DNA from: CAVPWP01 sp963709395
GTDB lineage: Bacteria > Pseudomonadota > Alphaproteobacteria > Rhodobacterales > Rhodobacteraceae
Direction: 5' to 3'
NCBI GenBank assembly: GCA_963709395.1
Contig: CAVPWP010000009.1
Coordinates: 248,001 to 312,000 of the forward strand
Length of the DNA: 64,000 nt
The notes below the pieces were generated by a model. That model had not been told where the DNA came from. It worked only from the letters and a program-made list of their open reading frames with translations, and searched no databases. A program made the translations under genes and the position numbers. Shown one piece after another: positions 26,377 to 35,021 of this stretch (position 1 is its first letter; the number at the start of each line of letters is the position of its first letter).

Positions 26377-26841
26377 ATGCCCGACGACCTGACACCGCTG
26401 TCCGAACGGCCCGGCCAGACCCTCGCCCGCGGCGTCTGCCGGCACCTGCTTGGCCATGATTTCGTGACGGTCGAGGAACTGACACCCGTACCGGGGCTGC
26501 GGGTCGATGTCATGGCCCTGGGTCCGAAGGGCGAGATCTGGGTGGTCGAATGCAAGTCCTCGCGCGCGGATTTCACGTCGGACGCGAAATGGCAGGGCTA
26601 TCTCGAGTTCTGCGACCGCTTCTTCTGGGCCGTCGATTCCGACTTTCCGACGGACCTCCTGCCCGAGGAGACGGGGCTCATCGTCGCTGACGGGTATGAC
26701 GCCGAGATCCTGCGGCTTGGGCCCGAAACGAAGCTGGCCGGTGCCCGGCGCAAGGCGCTGATGCAGAAGTTCGCGCGGCACGCCGCGTTGCGCTGGCATG
26801 CGGCGCGCGATCCGTCCTTTCCCGGCGTCTGGCCGGGTTAG
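26377..26841 (+). CDS. mmcB: MmcB family DNA repair protein (PD-(D/E)xK fold)
   Basis: Protein of 154 aa with the nuclease-superfamily motif: Asp in LRVDVMALGPKGEIWVV and Glu-x-Lys in VECKSSRADFTSD. MmcB was described in Caulobacter as an SOS-induced protein that supports damage-induced mutagenesis. Start at ATG 26377, after the LexA box; the in-frame sequence further upstream spans the operator and is not coding. It converges on the small DUF6324-like gene. Confidence 0.92.
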   Translation: MPDDLTPLSERPGQTLARGVCRHLLGHDFVTVEELTPVPGLRVDVMALGPKGEIWVVECKSSRADFTSDAKWQGYLEFCDRFFWAVDSDFPTDLLPEETGLIVADGYDAEILRLGPETKLAGARRKALMQKFARHAALRWHAARDPSFPGVWPG

Positions 26842-27038
26842 CGCGTCTTCTTGCCGCCCATCGTCCGGGCGCGGGCCGCCGCGGCGCGGATTTCCTCGGC
26901 GATTTCCTCGGCCTCTTCGGGCTCGAAGTCGAGCGGAAGGTCGATGCCGTTGCCCTCGACATAGATGCGCACCATCCCGAGCGACGTGGGGCCGATCTGC
27001 AGGTTCGCGGAAATTTCGGAGTCGGAGTTGATACCCAT
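26838..27038 (-). CDS. DUF6324-like small protein
   Basis: Product of 66 aa: NLQIGPTSLGMVRIYVEGNG, a beta-rich half, followed by an acidic helix (EPEEAEEIAEEIRAAAARAR). I recall this as DUF6324, a family of short proteins common in Rhodobacteraceae; the assignment is from memory. No function is known. Its stop overlaps the mmcB stop by 4 nt. Confidence 0.75.
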   Translation of the reverse strand: MGINSDSEISANLQIGPTSLGMVRIYVEGNGIDLPLDFEPEEAEEIAEEIRAAAARARTMGGKKTR

Positions 27039-27134
27039 GTGCGCCCTCGGAGCCTGCGTGTCGCGTCCCCTTAGCGCCCGGGCGCGGACCGATCAAGGCC
27101 GGGCTTGCGGACCCGGGCCGACTTCCACGATCAT

Positions 27135-27629
27135 ATGCCCATGGAAGACGGGGTAATCCTGCGCGATCTGCGCATCGGTGACGCGGGCTGGCTGATCGAA
27201 CGGCACGGGGTTCTCTACGCCCGCGACGAGGGCTTCGACGCGAGTTTCGAGGCGCTGGTGGCCGAGATCCTTGCCGCCTTCATTCGCGATCACGACCCCG
27301 CCATCGAACGCGGCTGGATTGCCGAGGCGGATGGGCAGCGCCTTGGCTCGATCTTCTGCGTGCAGTCGGATGAGGCTGGCGTGGCGAAGCTGCGGCTGTT
27401 CCTGCTGGTGCCCGAGGCGCGGGGCAGGGGCCTCGGGCAGCGCCTCCTGAACCAGTGCCTGAGCTTCGCGCGCGATGCCGGCTATACGCGTCTGCGGCTC
27501 TGGACCCATGAAAGCCACCGCGCCGCCTGCGCCCTTTACGCACGCAACGGATTTGCCTGCACAGCCTCCGTCCCGGTGCGGTCCTTCGGCGTAGATCTTG
27601 TCGAGCAAACCTGGGAGATCGCCCTCTGA
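27135..27629 (+). CDS. GNAT family N-acetyltransferase
   Basis: Acetyl-CoA-dependent acetyltransferase of 164 aa. The CoA-binding motif is LRLFLLVPEARGRGLGQRLL (pyrophosphate loop RGRGLGQ). It is followed by CLSFARDAGYTRLRLWTHES and a C-terminal strand with YARNGFAC. The N-terminus is chosen at ATG 27135 (MPMEDG), with ATG 27141 also possible. An older arrangement in such proteins couples this domain to a MarR regulator, but none is present here. Substrate unknown. Confidence 0.85.
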   Translation: MPMEDGVILRDLRIGDAGWLIERHGVLYARDEGFDASFEALVAEILAAFIRDHDPAIERGWIAEADGQRLGSIFCVQSDEAGVAKLRLFLLVPEARGRGLGQRLLNQCLSFARDAGYTRLRLWTHESHRAACALYARNGFACTASVPVRSFGVDLVEQTWEIAL

Positions 27630-27673
27630 TCCTCTTGCAATCGCGGGGGGGCGGGGGTACATCGCCCGGCAGT

Positions 27674-27750
27674 GCCGCCTTAGCTCAGTTGGTTAGAGCG
27701 CTGGATTGTGGATCCAGAGGTCCCCTGTTCAAGCCAGGGAGGCGGTACCA
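27674..27750 (+). tRNA. tRNA-His (GTG anticodon), alphaproteobacterial type with A73
   Basis: A complete cloverleaf can be folded. The acceptor is GCCGCCT/AGGCGGT, the D arm GCTC/GAGC, the anticodon stem CTGGA/TCCAG with loop TTGTGGA (anticodon GTG), and the T arm CCCTG/CAGGG with TTCAAGC. CCA is encoded. The discriminator base is A73 and the base before position 1 is T, so neither C73 nor an encoded G-1 is present. This matches the unusual tRNA-His reported in many alphaproteobacteria. It is placed between the acetyltransferase and cls. Confidence 0.97.
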
Positions 27751-27840
27751 TATCCCGGCTCCACCCTCAGATTGCCCCTGTCCCCCGGCGGGCCCTCGGC
27801 TATGCTGGGGTGCGCCCAACAGCTGACGGAGAGGCACGGC

Positions 27841-29284
27841 ATGACATCATCTCACTACGCGGTCTTTGCCCTTGTCGCTCATGTCAGCCTGCTGGCCATC
27901 TTCATCACCCGCGCCCTCCTTCGCCCCAATCGCGAACCGTCCTCGCGCGTGGCCTGGGTGCTGGTCATGCTCGCGCTGCCGGCGATCGGCATCATCGCCT
28001 ACATCCTGCTTGGAGAAACGAACATCGGGCGAAAGCAGGTCGCACGCAATCGCGAGGTGCTCGATCGCGTGACCGAACGGGTGCCGACAGCGGGGATCGA
28101 GGCGTCCTTCGACAGGGTCGACGCGCGCTACCGGCACCTCTTCCGCCTGGGCCGGTCGATCAGCGAATTCCGGCCGCGTGGAGGGAACTCGGCGCAGCTC
28201 ATGGCAGATTCGAATGCGGGCATCGACGCCATGGTGGCCGACATCGACGCGGCCCGCGACCACGTCCATCTGATGTTCTACATCTGGCTGGCCGACAGGA
28301 ACGGCCTGAAGATGGTCGAGGCGGTGAAGCGCGCCGCCGGGCGCGGGGTCACCGTGCGCGCCATGGCCGACGATCTTGGATCGCGCGCCCTCATCCGGTC
28401 CCCGCACTGGACCGAGATGGCCGAGGCCGGCGTCAACCTTGCCCGGGCGCTTCCCATCGGCAATCCGCTCCTGCGCCCGATCAAGGGCCGGATCGACCTG
28501 CGCAATCACCGCAAGATCCTCGTGATCGACAGCCGTATCACCTACTGTGGCAGCCAGAACTGCGCCGATCCCGAATTCCTGGTGAAGGCCAAGTTTGCGC
28601 CCTGGGTCGACATCATGGTCCGCTTCGACGGGCCGGTGGCGATGCAGAATCAGGCGCTCTTCCTTCAGGACTGGATGACGCAAGTGCCCGAGGACCTGAC
28701 CGGAATGCTCGAGGATCCGGGAGATGGCACGGACGGGGTCATCGCCCAGGTGGTCGGCACCGGGCCGACCGTCCGCCCCTCGGCCATGCCCGAAATGTTC
28801 GAGGCGCTGATGCACGCGGCCCGGGACGAACTCGTCGTCACCACGCCCTACTATGTGCCCTCGGAATCGATGCAGTCCGCGCTTCGCGCGACCGGTCAGC
28901 GGGGGGTGCGGACGACCCTGATCCTGCCCGCGCGAAACGACAGCTGGATCGTGTCGGCTGCAAGCCGCAGTTACTATGCCGATCTTCTGAAGTCGGGCGT
29001 GCGCATCTTCGAGTACCAGAAGGGCCTGCTCCACGCGAAGACCCTGACGCTCGACGGGGAGATCTCGCTGATCGGTTCGGCCAACCTCGACCGTCGCAGT
29101 TTCGACCTGAACTACGAGAACAACATCCTTCTCGAAGACCGCGCGCTTACCAGCGAAATCCGCGCCCGTCAGGACCAGTATCTGGCCGATTCACGCGAAC
29201 TGCTTCTGAGCGGAGGTCGCTGCATGGAGCGCCCCGAAGCGCCTGTGGAACAACGCTGTGGGAATGATGGGGCCCGTCCTTTGA
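27841..29284 (+). CDS. cls: cardiolipin synthase, frameshifted near 29212
   Basis: Phospholipase D superfamily enzyme that joins two phosphatidylglycerols. Two N-terminal TM helices (residues ~5-60) precede two HKD motifs: NHRKILVID with CGSQN, and HAKTLTLDGEISLIGSANLD. ATG 27841 is preferred to upstream frames that run through the tRNA. Near 29212 an extra G shifts the frame. As read, the protein continues to 29316 with an unrelated tail. In the +1 frame the expected ending (EVAAWSAPKRLWNNAVGMM, then GPVL) is present and stops at 29284. The repaired protein is 480 aa, normal for the family. Confidence 0.9.
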
Positions 29285-29294
29285 CGGACGGGCC
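29271..29294 (+). terminator. hairpin at the end of cls
   Basis: GGCCCGTC (29271-29278) and GACGGGCC (29287-29294) form a perfect 8-bp stem with an 8-nt loop. The loop contains the restored cls stop codon. The tail GTGTGTTGTG is only weakly T-rich, so intrinsic termination would be inefficient; it may also serve as a transcript-stabilising end. Confidence 0.4.
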
Positions 29295-29327
29295 GTGTGT
29301 TGTGCGGACCCCGTAACGGGCGGGGCG

Positions 29328-31036
29328 TCAGCCCGCGACAAGGCCCATCTGTTCGAGCTTCAGAAGCACCTGGTGGGCGCAGTGGTCGACCTCGACATTC
29401 TCGGTGTCGAGCCGGAGTTCAGGATTTTCCGGCACGTCGTAGGGATCCGAGATCCCGGTGAATTCCTTGATCTTGCCTTCGCGCGCCAGCCGATAAAGGC
29501 CCTTGCGGTCGCGCCGTTCGCATTCCTCGATGCTGGTGGCCACATGAACCTCGACGAAGGCGCCGAACTGCTCGACATCTTCCCGCACGGCCCGGCGGGT
29601 CGCGCCATAGGGCGCGATGGGCGCGCAGATGGCGATGCCGCCGTTCTTGGTGATCTCGCTGGCGACGAACCCGATCCGGCGGATGTTGAGGTCGCGGTGT
29701 TCCTTGGAAAACCCAAGCTCGGAGGACAGGTTCTTGCGCACGACGTCGCCGTCCAGAAGCGTCACCGGACGGCCGCCCATCTCCATCAGCTTGACCATCA
29801 GCGCGTTGGCGATGGTCGACTTGCCCGATCCCGAGAAGCCGGTGAAGAACACCGTAAAGCCCTGCTGCGATCGCGGCGGATAGCGGCGGCGCAACTCCTT
29901 CACGACCTCGGGGAAGGAGAACCACTCGGGGATATCGAGACCCTCGCGCAGGCGGCGGCGCAGTTCGGTGCCCGAAATGTCGAGGATCGTGGCGCCGTCG
30001 GTGACCTCGTCGCGCGGCTCGTATTGTGCGCGTTCCTGGACATAGACCATCTGTTTGAAATCGACCATTTCGATGCCGATCTCTGCCTGATGCCGGGCGA
30101 AGAGCTCCTGCGCATCGTATGGGCCGTAGAAATCCTGCCCCGCGCTGTTCGTGCCAGGCCCGGCATGGTCGCGGCCGACGATCATGTGGGTGCAGCCGTG
30201 GTTGCGGCGGATCAGCCCGTGCCAGACCGCCTCGCGCGGGCCGGCCATGCGCATGGCGAGGTTCAGCAAGGCACATCGTCGTCGTTGCGGCGGGATACTT
30301 GTCGAGCACCGCCTCGTAGCAGCGCACGCGGGTGAAGTGGTCGACATCGCCGGGCTTGGTCATGCCGACGACCGGGTGGATCAGCAGGTTGGCCTGCGCT
30401 TCGCGGGCGGCGCGGAAGGTCAGTTCCTGGTGGGCGCGGTGCAGCGGGTTGCGGGTCTGGAAGGCCACGATGCGACGCCAGCCGAGCTTGCGGAAATAGG
30501 CGCGCAACTCGTTCGGCGTGTCGCGGCGGGCCTTGAAGTCGTAGTGCACGGGCTGCTGGATGCCGGTGATCGGCCCGCCCAGATAGACCGGGCCGGCCGT
30601 GTTGTGCAGGTAGTTCACGGCCGGGTGGGCCAGATCGTTCGCGCCGAAGACCTTTTCGGCCTCGCGCGCCTTGTCGGGGCTCCACTTGTCGGTGACCGAC
30701 ATGATGGCAAGGATCACGCCTTCCTGGTCGCGCAGCGCGATGTCCTGGCCGGGTTCGACGGTTGCGGCGAACTTCTCGCGAGACATCGAGCGTGATCGGG
30801 CATCGGCCAGAGGTGCCATCGGCCATTCGCATCTCCTCGACCACGCCGTCGTAGTCGGCCTCGGTCAGAAACCCCTTCAGCGGGTGGAAGCCGCCGTTCA
30901 TCAGAAGCTCCAGGTCGCAGATCTGGCGCGGGGTCAGATCCCAGGACGGCAGATCGCCGGCTTCGACCTTCAGTTTCTGGGCGCTGTCGTAGGAGACATA
31001 GAGTTCGGGGATCGGCACAAGATTGGGCAGTTGCAT
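29328..31036 (-). CDS. bifunctional sulfate adenylyltransferase/adenylylsulfate kinase, with several frameshifts
   Basis: Activates sulfate to APS and phosphorylates it to PAPS. The ATP sulfurylase half begins MQLPNLVPIPELYVSYDSAQ and contains QTRNPLHRAHQEL and HMIVGRDHAGPGTN. The APS kinase half has the P-loop GFSGSGKSTIANAL and LDGDVVRKNL. The coding frame changes at least twice. Around 30778-30822 a compensating pair of indels garbles GTLWPMPITLDVS, followed by a net -2 (or +1). Near 30271-30274 there is one extra base between TTTM and LLNLAM. Restoring these gives about 569 aa, the usual length. The gene is probably intact in the organism. Confidence 0.87.
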
Positions 31037-31223
31037 AAAGACACTCGAATCAAGAGGACAGGCGCGCAGGCGCGCCTGGACAGGTTGGCTGCCACCTACC
31101 CCCAAGCGCTCGCGCAGACAACCCGCGGGCGGGGTATGCGGCGTAAACGAACCGTTTTCCGTGTCGGATCGGTGTCGGTGGACCTTGGGTCGCCGAGTGC
31201 CGGTTTGGTCGGAATGATGTGCG

Positions 31224-32236
31224 CTACTCGGCGGCGTCCGATGGTGCGACGGCGCCGTGCCCCAGCGGTTCGGTCATGTCCTTGCCGCTCTCCGCCCCGA
31301 CCTCGGCCAGGAACCGCTCGGCTTCGAGCGCGGCCATGCAGCCCATCCCAGCGCTCGTCACCGCCTGGCGGTAGACATGATCGGTCAGGTCGCCCGCCGC
31401 GAAGACGCCTGGGATCGACGTCGCCGTCGAGTCGGGTTTGGTCACGACATAACCGCCATGGTGCGTCTCGAGCTGGTCCTTGACCAGTTCGGACGCGGGC
31501 GCATGGCCGATGGCCACGAAGAAGCCCGCGCAGGGGATCGTGCGTGTCGCGCCGGTCTTCACGTTGCGAACCACCACGCCCTCGACGCCCTTCGGGGTTT
31601 CGGCACCCACGACCTCGTCGATCGCATGGTCCCAGACGATCTCGACCTTGGGGTTGTTGAAGAGCCGGTGCTGCAGGATCTTTTCGGCGCGCAGGCTGTC
31701 ACGGCGGTGCACCAGCGTCACCTTCGACGCGAAGTTCGTCAGGAACAGCGCCTCTTCCACGGCGGTGTTGCCGCCGCCGATCACCACGACCTCCTTGCCG
31801 CGGTAGAAGAAGCCGTCGCAGGTCGCGCAGGCCGAGACGCCGAAGCCCTTGAAATGCTCCTCGGACGGCAGGCCCAAGCCATTTCGCCTGCGCGCCGGTG
31901 GCCAGGATCACCGCATCGGCGGTGTAGGTGGTGCCGCTGTCGCCCTGCGCCGTGAAGGGCCGTTTCGACAGGTCGATGCTCTGGATGTGGTCGCCGATGA
32001 TCTCGGTCCCGACGGACACGGGCGTGCTCTTCCATCCGCACCATGAGGTCGGGGCCCTGGACCTCGGTGTCGCCGGGCCAGTTCTCGACCTCGGTGGTGA
32101 TGGTCAGCTGTCCGCCGGGCTGGATGCCCTGGATCAGGACCGGGTTCAGCATCGCGCGCGAGGCATAGACCGCGGCGGTGTAGCCCGCCGGGCCGGACCC
32201 GATGATGAGGACGCGGGCGTGTTTGGTGTCGGACAT
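31224..32236 (-). CDS. trxB: thioredoxin-disulfide reductase, two frameshifts
   Basis: FAD/NADPH enzyme that reduces thioredoxin. From ATG 32236 the FAD motif GSGPAGYTAAVYASRA and IQPGGQLTITTEVENWPGD are read. Near 32017 one extra base moves the frame to SVGTEIIGDHIQSIDLSK. Near 31871 another returns it to PSEEHFKGFGVSACATCDGF, which carries the redox CATC active site. The NADPH motif VVIGGGNTAVEEALFL and the C-terminal GVFAAGDLTDHVYRQ follow. Removing both extra bases yields 336 aa, normal for TrxB. It is divergent from an Lrp-family gene, an arrangement also known from E. coli. Confidence 0.9.
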
Positions 32237-32383
32237 TTCGACCCTCCTGGCAGCATGACGGCAGACCGCATATAGACCCGCCGCGCGCGGTGCGGAACCC
32301 CCGGCGCGCGGGAAGTCGTTTGCGAAGCTCTGCCGCGCGCTCCGGGATATCTGACCCAAGGAGATGGGGCGCGGCTAATCTTC

Positions 32384-32413
32384 TTGCGCAGATGTGAAAC
32401 ATTGTTGCGCAGA
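32384..32413 (+). promoter_or_regulatory. pair of TTGCGCAGA direct repeats upstream of the Lrp-family gene
   Basis: TTGCGCAGA occurs at 32384-32392 and again at 32405-32413, 21 nt apart, two helical turns. They lie 45-74 nt before the ATG of the Lrp-type regulator and in the shared promoter region with trxB. Such phased sites are typical of Lrp-family operators, so autoregulation is likely, but it is untested. Confidence 0.4.
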
Positions 32414-32457
32414 GCGGCCTGAATGCCTAAGTTTGGGAAAATTCAGAGGGAACGCAG

Positions 32458-32958
32458 ATGCCTGGCCATAAGCTGGACCCGATCGATCGCAGGATACTGG
32501 CCGAGCTTCAGGCCGATGGTCGGATGACCAATGTCGAACTCGCGCGGCGGGTGGGCATTTCCGCCCCGCCCTGCCTGCGCCGTGTGCGGACACTGGAAGA
32601 GTCCGGCTATATTCGCGGCTACCACGCGGATATCGACCCGCGATCGCTCGATTTCGAGGTGCAGGTCTTTGCCATGGTCGGTCTTGTCAGCCAGGCCGAG
32701 GCGGATCTGTCGGCTTTCGAGGCGCGTTGCCGCGCCTGGCCGCTGGTCCGGGAATGCCACATGCTGAACGGCGAGGTGGATTTCATCCTCAAGTGCCTGG
32801 CCCCGAACCTGTCGACCTTCCAGACCTTCCTGACCGAAGAACTGACCGCTGCCGACAACGTGGCCAGCGTCAAGACCTCGCTGGTGATCCGCTGCGCCAA
32901 GGACGAACCCGGCGTGCCCTTTGACGTGCTGGAGGCGCGGCTCAACCGGTCGGCCTGA
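32458..32958 (+). CDS. Lrp/AsnC family transcriptional regulator
   Basis: Leucine-responsive-type regulator of 166 aa. The N-terminal helix-turn-helix is LDPIDRRILAELQADGRMTN with RRVGISAPPCLRRVRTLEE. The C-terminal RAM/ligand domain includes VDFILKCLAPNLSTFQTFL and VASVKTSLVIRCAK. The strong Shine-Dalgarno CAGAGGGAACGC precedes ATG 32458. It is divergent from trxB. Phased direct repeats in its upstream region suggest that it controls its own promoter. The effector amino acid cannot be read from sequence. Confidence 0.93.
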   Translation: MPGHKLDPIDRRILAELQADGRMTNVELARRVGISAPPCLRRVRTLEESGYIRGYHADIDPRSLDFEVQVFAMVGLVSQAEADLSAFEARCRAWPLVRECHMLNGEVDFILKCLAPNLSTFQTFLTEELTAADNVASVKTSLVIRCAKDEPGVPFDVLEARLNRSA

Positions 32959-32961
32959 GGG

Positions 32962-33756
32962 TCAGTCCCACGCGCCCGCGGCATCCAGACGCGGCCAGAG
33001 CGTGCGGCCGAACCCGGTGTCGGGCTCGAGATGCGGAAAGAGCGCCAGGAACTTCGCCAGCATCTCGGCGGACAGGCTGAGGGCGTGGTCCGGTCCGGGG
33101 TGATAGGTCTCGACCTCGACACCGCCGGCAAGGATCGTGGCGTGTCCCTGCGTGACGAGATGATAGACCCGCACCGGCTGGACCGGCTGAACCTCGATCA
33201 CCGACATGCCGTCGACTCCGTCGGACAGGGCTGCCAGTGCCGCTTCGCACCCGGTCCCGGCACGGACCTCGGCGCCGCGGACCAGCCGGCGGGCAGAGGG
33301 GCCGAACAGGAGATCGCGGTAGGGGCGGCCCGGGCCGAAACTGTCGGCCGTGACACGGGTCAGGCGCGGGGCGTCGCCGCTGGCCGACGGTGCGCCGGGG
33401 ACCAGCGTGATCGAACCTTTCCACATGAGCCTGGCCTCGGCCCCGTTCGGGCAGGCGAGGATGGCACCGGGCAGAAGATCCTCGACCGGGGTCTCGCCAA
33501 TGGTGGTCTGGATCGGCACGCCATGGGTAAAAGCCGAGAACGCTTCTTCATAGGCGGGCAGGGCAGGGGCGATCTCGACCCGGCTTTGCAGGGCGCCCTC
33601 GGCGTCGAGCCATTCGATCTCGTAGCGACGGGCAAGCGGAAGGGCACGCTCTGGGCGGCGCGTAACCTCGCCGGATCGCCAGGCGGCGGATGGTGACCTC
33701 GTATTGGAAACAGCCTCGCCGCGCCGAAGCGCGCTCACAGGGGGCGTATAACTCAT
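32962..33756 (-). CDS. Hint (hedgehog/intein) domain-containing protein
   Basis: Protein of 264 aa from ATG 33756. The region FTHGVPIQTTIGETPVEDLL starts a Hint-type fold, and LVTQGHATILAGGVEVETYH resembles the C-terminal Hint strand. The Cys expected at the splice or cleavage site is absent (FTHG), so self-processing is doubtful. Such degenerate Hint proteins are frequent in Rhodobacteraceae and of unknown role. The N-terminal ~65 residues are Arg/Ser-rich with no recognised domain. It converges tail-to-tail with the Lrp gene, 3 nt apart. Confidence 0.75.
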   Translation of the reverse strand: MSYTPPVSALRRGEAVSNTRSPSAAWRSGEVTRRPERALPLARRYEIEWLDAEGALQSRVEIAPALPAYEEAFSAFTHGVPIQTTIGETPVEDLLPGAILACPNGAEARLMWKGSITLVPGAPSASGDAPRLTRVTADSFGPGRPYRDLLFGPSARRLVRGAEVRAGTGCEAALAALSDGVDGMSVIEVQPVQPVRVYHLVTQGHATILAGGVEVETYHPGPDHALSLSAEMLAKFLALFPHLEPDTGFGRTLWPRLDAAGAWD

Positions 33757-33986
33757 GCGATCAGTCCTCACGGTCTGGTCACATCTGCACCGGCCCCCAC
33801 CGCAACTTGCAGACAGACTGCCGCAGGGTGTCGCATGCGAAAGCGCGTGCTGTCAAAAAAACGCGTTCATTGCACCTTTCTGTCGGGGCAATGGCGGGTG
33901 CGCGGCAGGCTTTGTTTCGCGTAGCCGCCCGATGTGGCCTGCAATAGGGGTGAGGCGCGAATCACCCGCGCTCCGGTTGGACGTGG

Positions 33987-34136
33987 TCAGGCCGTTGCGC
34001 CATCGGGCGCGTCGTCGGTTTGCCGCGCCAGGGCGGCGGCGGCCACGCGGCGCATGCCGCGGGTCCAGGGCAGGCGGACCGTTTCCTGCGCGGCGGCATC
34101 TTCGACCGCCTCGAGCCAGCGTTTCTTGATCGCCAT
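33987..34136 (-). CDS. small basic conserved protein (49 aa)
   Basis: Short protein: MAIKKRWLEAVEDAAAQETV, then LPWTRGMRRVAAAALARQ and a polar end. GGGAGAG lies about 6 nt before the ATG. I recall similar KKRWxxxV...LPWxRG small proteins in Rhodobacteraceae, which favours coding. Function unknown. The 230 nt on its downstream side, before the Hint gene, hold nothing I can name. Confidence 0.6.
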   Translation of the reverse strand: MAIKKRWLEAVEDAAAQETVRLPWTRGMRRVAAAALARQTDDAPDGATA

Positions 34137-34262
34137 GACGTCTCTCCCATGTGTCGCGGGTTGTTGCGCAATCAGCGACAATCTGGCGGTCAATTGTGGC
34201 GGGTATCGGGCGGGGATCGGGCGATTTCAGGCGGCGGTCCTGCTGGCGGGGATGGCGCGAGC

Positions 34263-35021
34263 TCAGAGCCGGATCGCCGAGATCAACCGCCCGTAGTCGG
34301 CCTCGCGGGCATGGACGCTGCGGCGGTAGGAGTAGAACCGCATCGGGTCGGAATAAGTGCAATGCCGCGTCCAGAGCGCTTCGCCCACCCCCGCCGCGCG
34401 CAGCCGCATCAGCCCGTATCCCGGAAGATCGAAGAGCATCCGGTCGCCTTCGCCATTGGCGAAAAAGCGGGCGCTCTCCGGGTCGGCGTCGAGGAAGCGG
34501 TCAAGGAATTCGGGGCCGACCTCGTAGGCGCGCTGGCTGATCGAGGGGCCGATGACGGCAACGGTATCGGACCGGCTTGCGCCCAGTGCCTCCATCGCGT
34601 CGAGCGTCGCCTCGAGAACGCCGTCAAGCGCGCCCTTCCAGCCCGCATGGGCCGCGGCGACCACCCCGGCCTCCCGGTCGGCGAACAGGACGGGCTGGCA
34701 ATCGGCGGTCAGCACCGCAAGTGCAAGTCCGGGTGCGGCCGTCACAAGCGCGTCGGCGCGCGGAAGTTCGCCCGACAGGGGCGAATCGAGCGTGATCGCC
34801 GTGGCGGAATGCACCTGGTAGACGGTCTGAAGCGCCTCGGGGACGACCTCCATCGCCTCTGCCACCCGGGCGCGGTTGATGCTGACGATGTCGGACTGGT
34901 CCGAAGAGCCGCCGCCGCAGTTCAACCCTTCGAACACGCCCGAGGATGCGCCGCCGCGACGGGTGAAGAAGCCGTGGCGGATGCCGGATAATGCGTCGCT
35001 GGCAATAATCTCGAGCGTCAT
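34263..35021 (-). CDS. pgeF: peptidoglycan editing factor PgeF (YfiH/DUF152 family)
   Basis: Homologue of the copper/zinc-binding YfiH family, thought to remove wrongly built muropeptide precursors. The 252 aa product shows HGFFTRRGGASSGVF at the N-terminus, VLTADCQPVLFAD with metal-binding Cys, AAHAGWKGALDGVLEATLDA with His, and a C-terminal WTRHCTYSDP. The start overlaps the stop of the midA gene (ATGA), so it is the last gene of lgt-midA-pgeF. Confidence 0.92.
   Translation of the reverse strand: MTLEIIASDALSGIRHGFFTRRGGASSGVFEGLNCGGGSSDQSDIVSINRARVAEAMEVVPEALQTVYQVHSATAITLDSPLSGELPRADALVTAAPGLALAVLTADCQPVLFADREAGVVAAAHAGWKGALDGVLEATLDAMEALGASRSDTVAVIGPSISQRAYEVGPEFLDRFLDADPESARFFANGEGDRMLFDLPGYGLMRLRAAGVGEALWTRHCTYSDPMRFYSYRRSVHAREADYGRLISAIRL

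Noticed and set aside
32962..33756. Active intein
   Set aside because: The catalytic first Cys/Ser and a C-terminal His-Asn pair are not present; only a degenerate Hint fold is supported.
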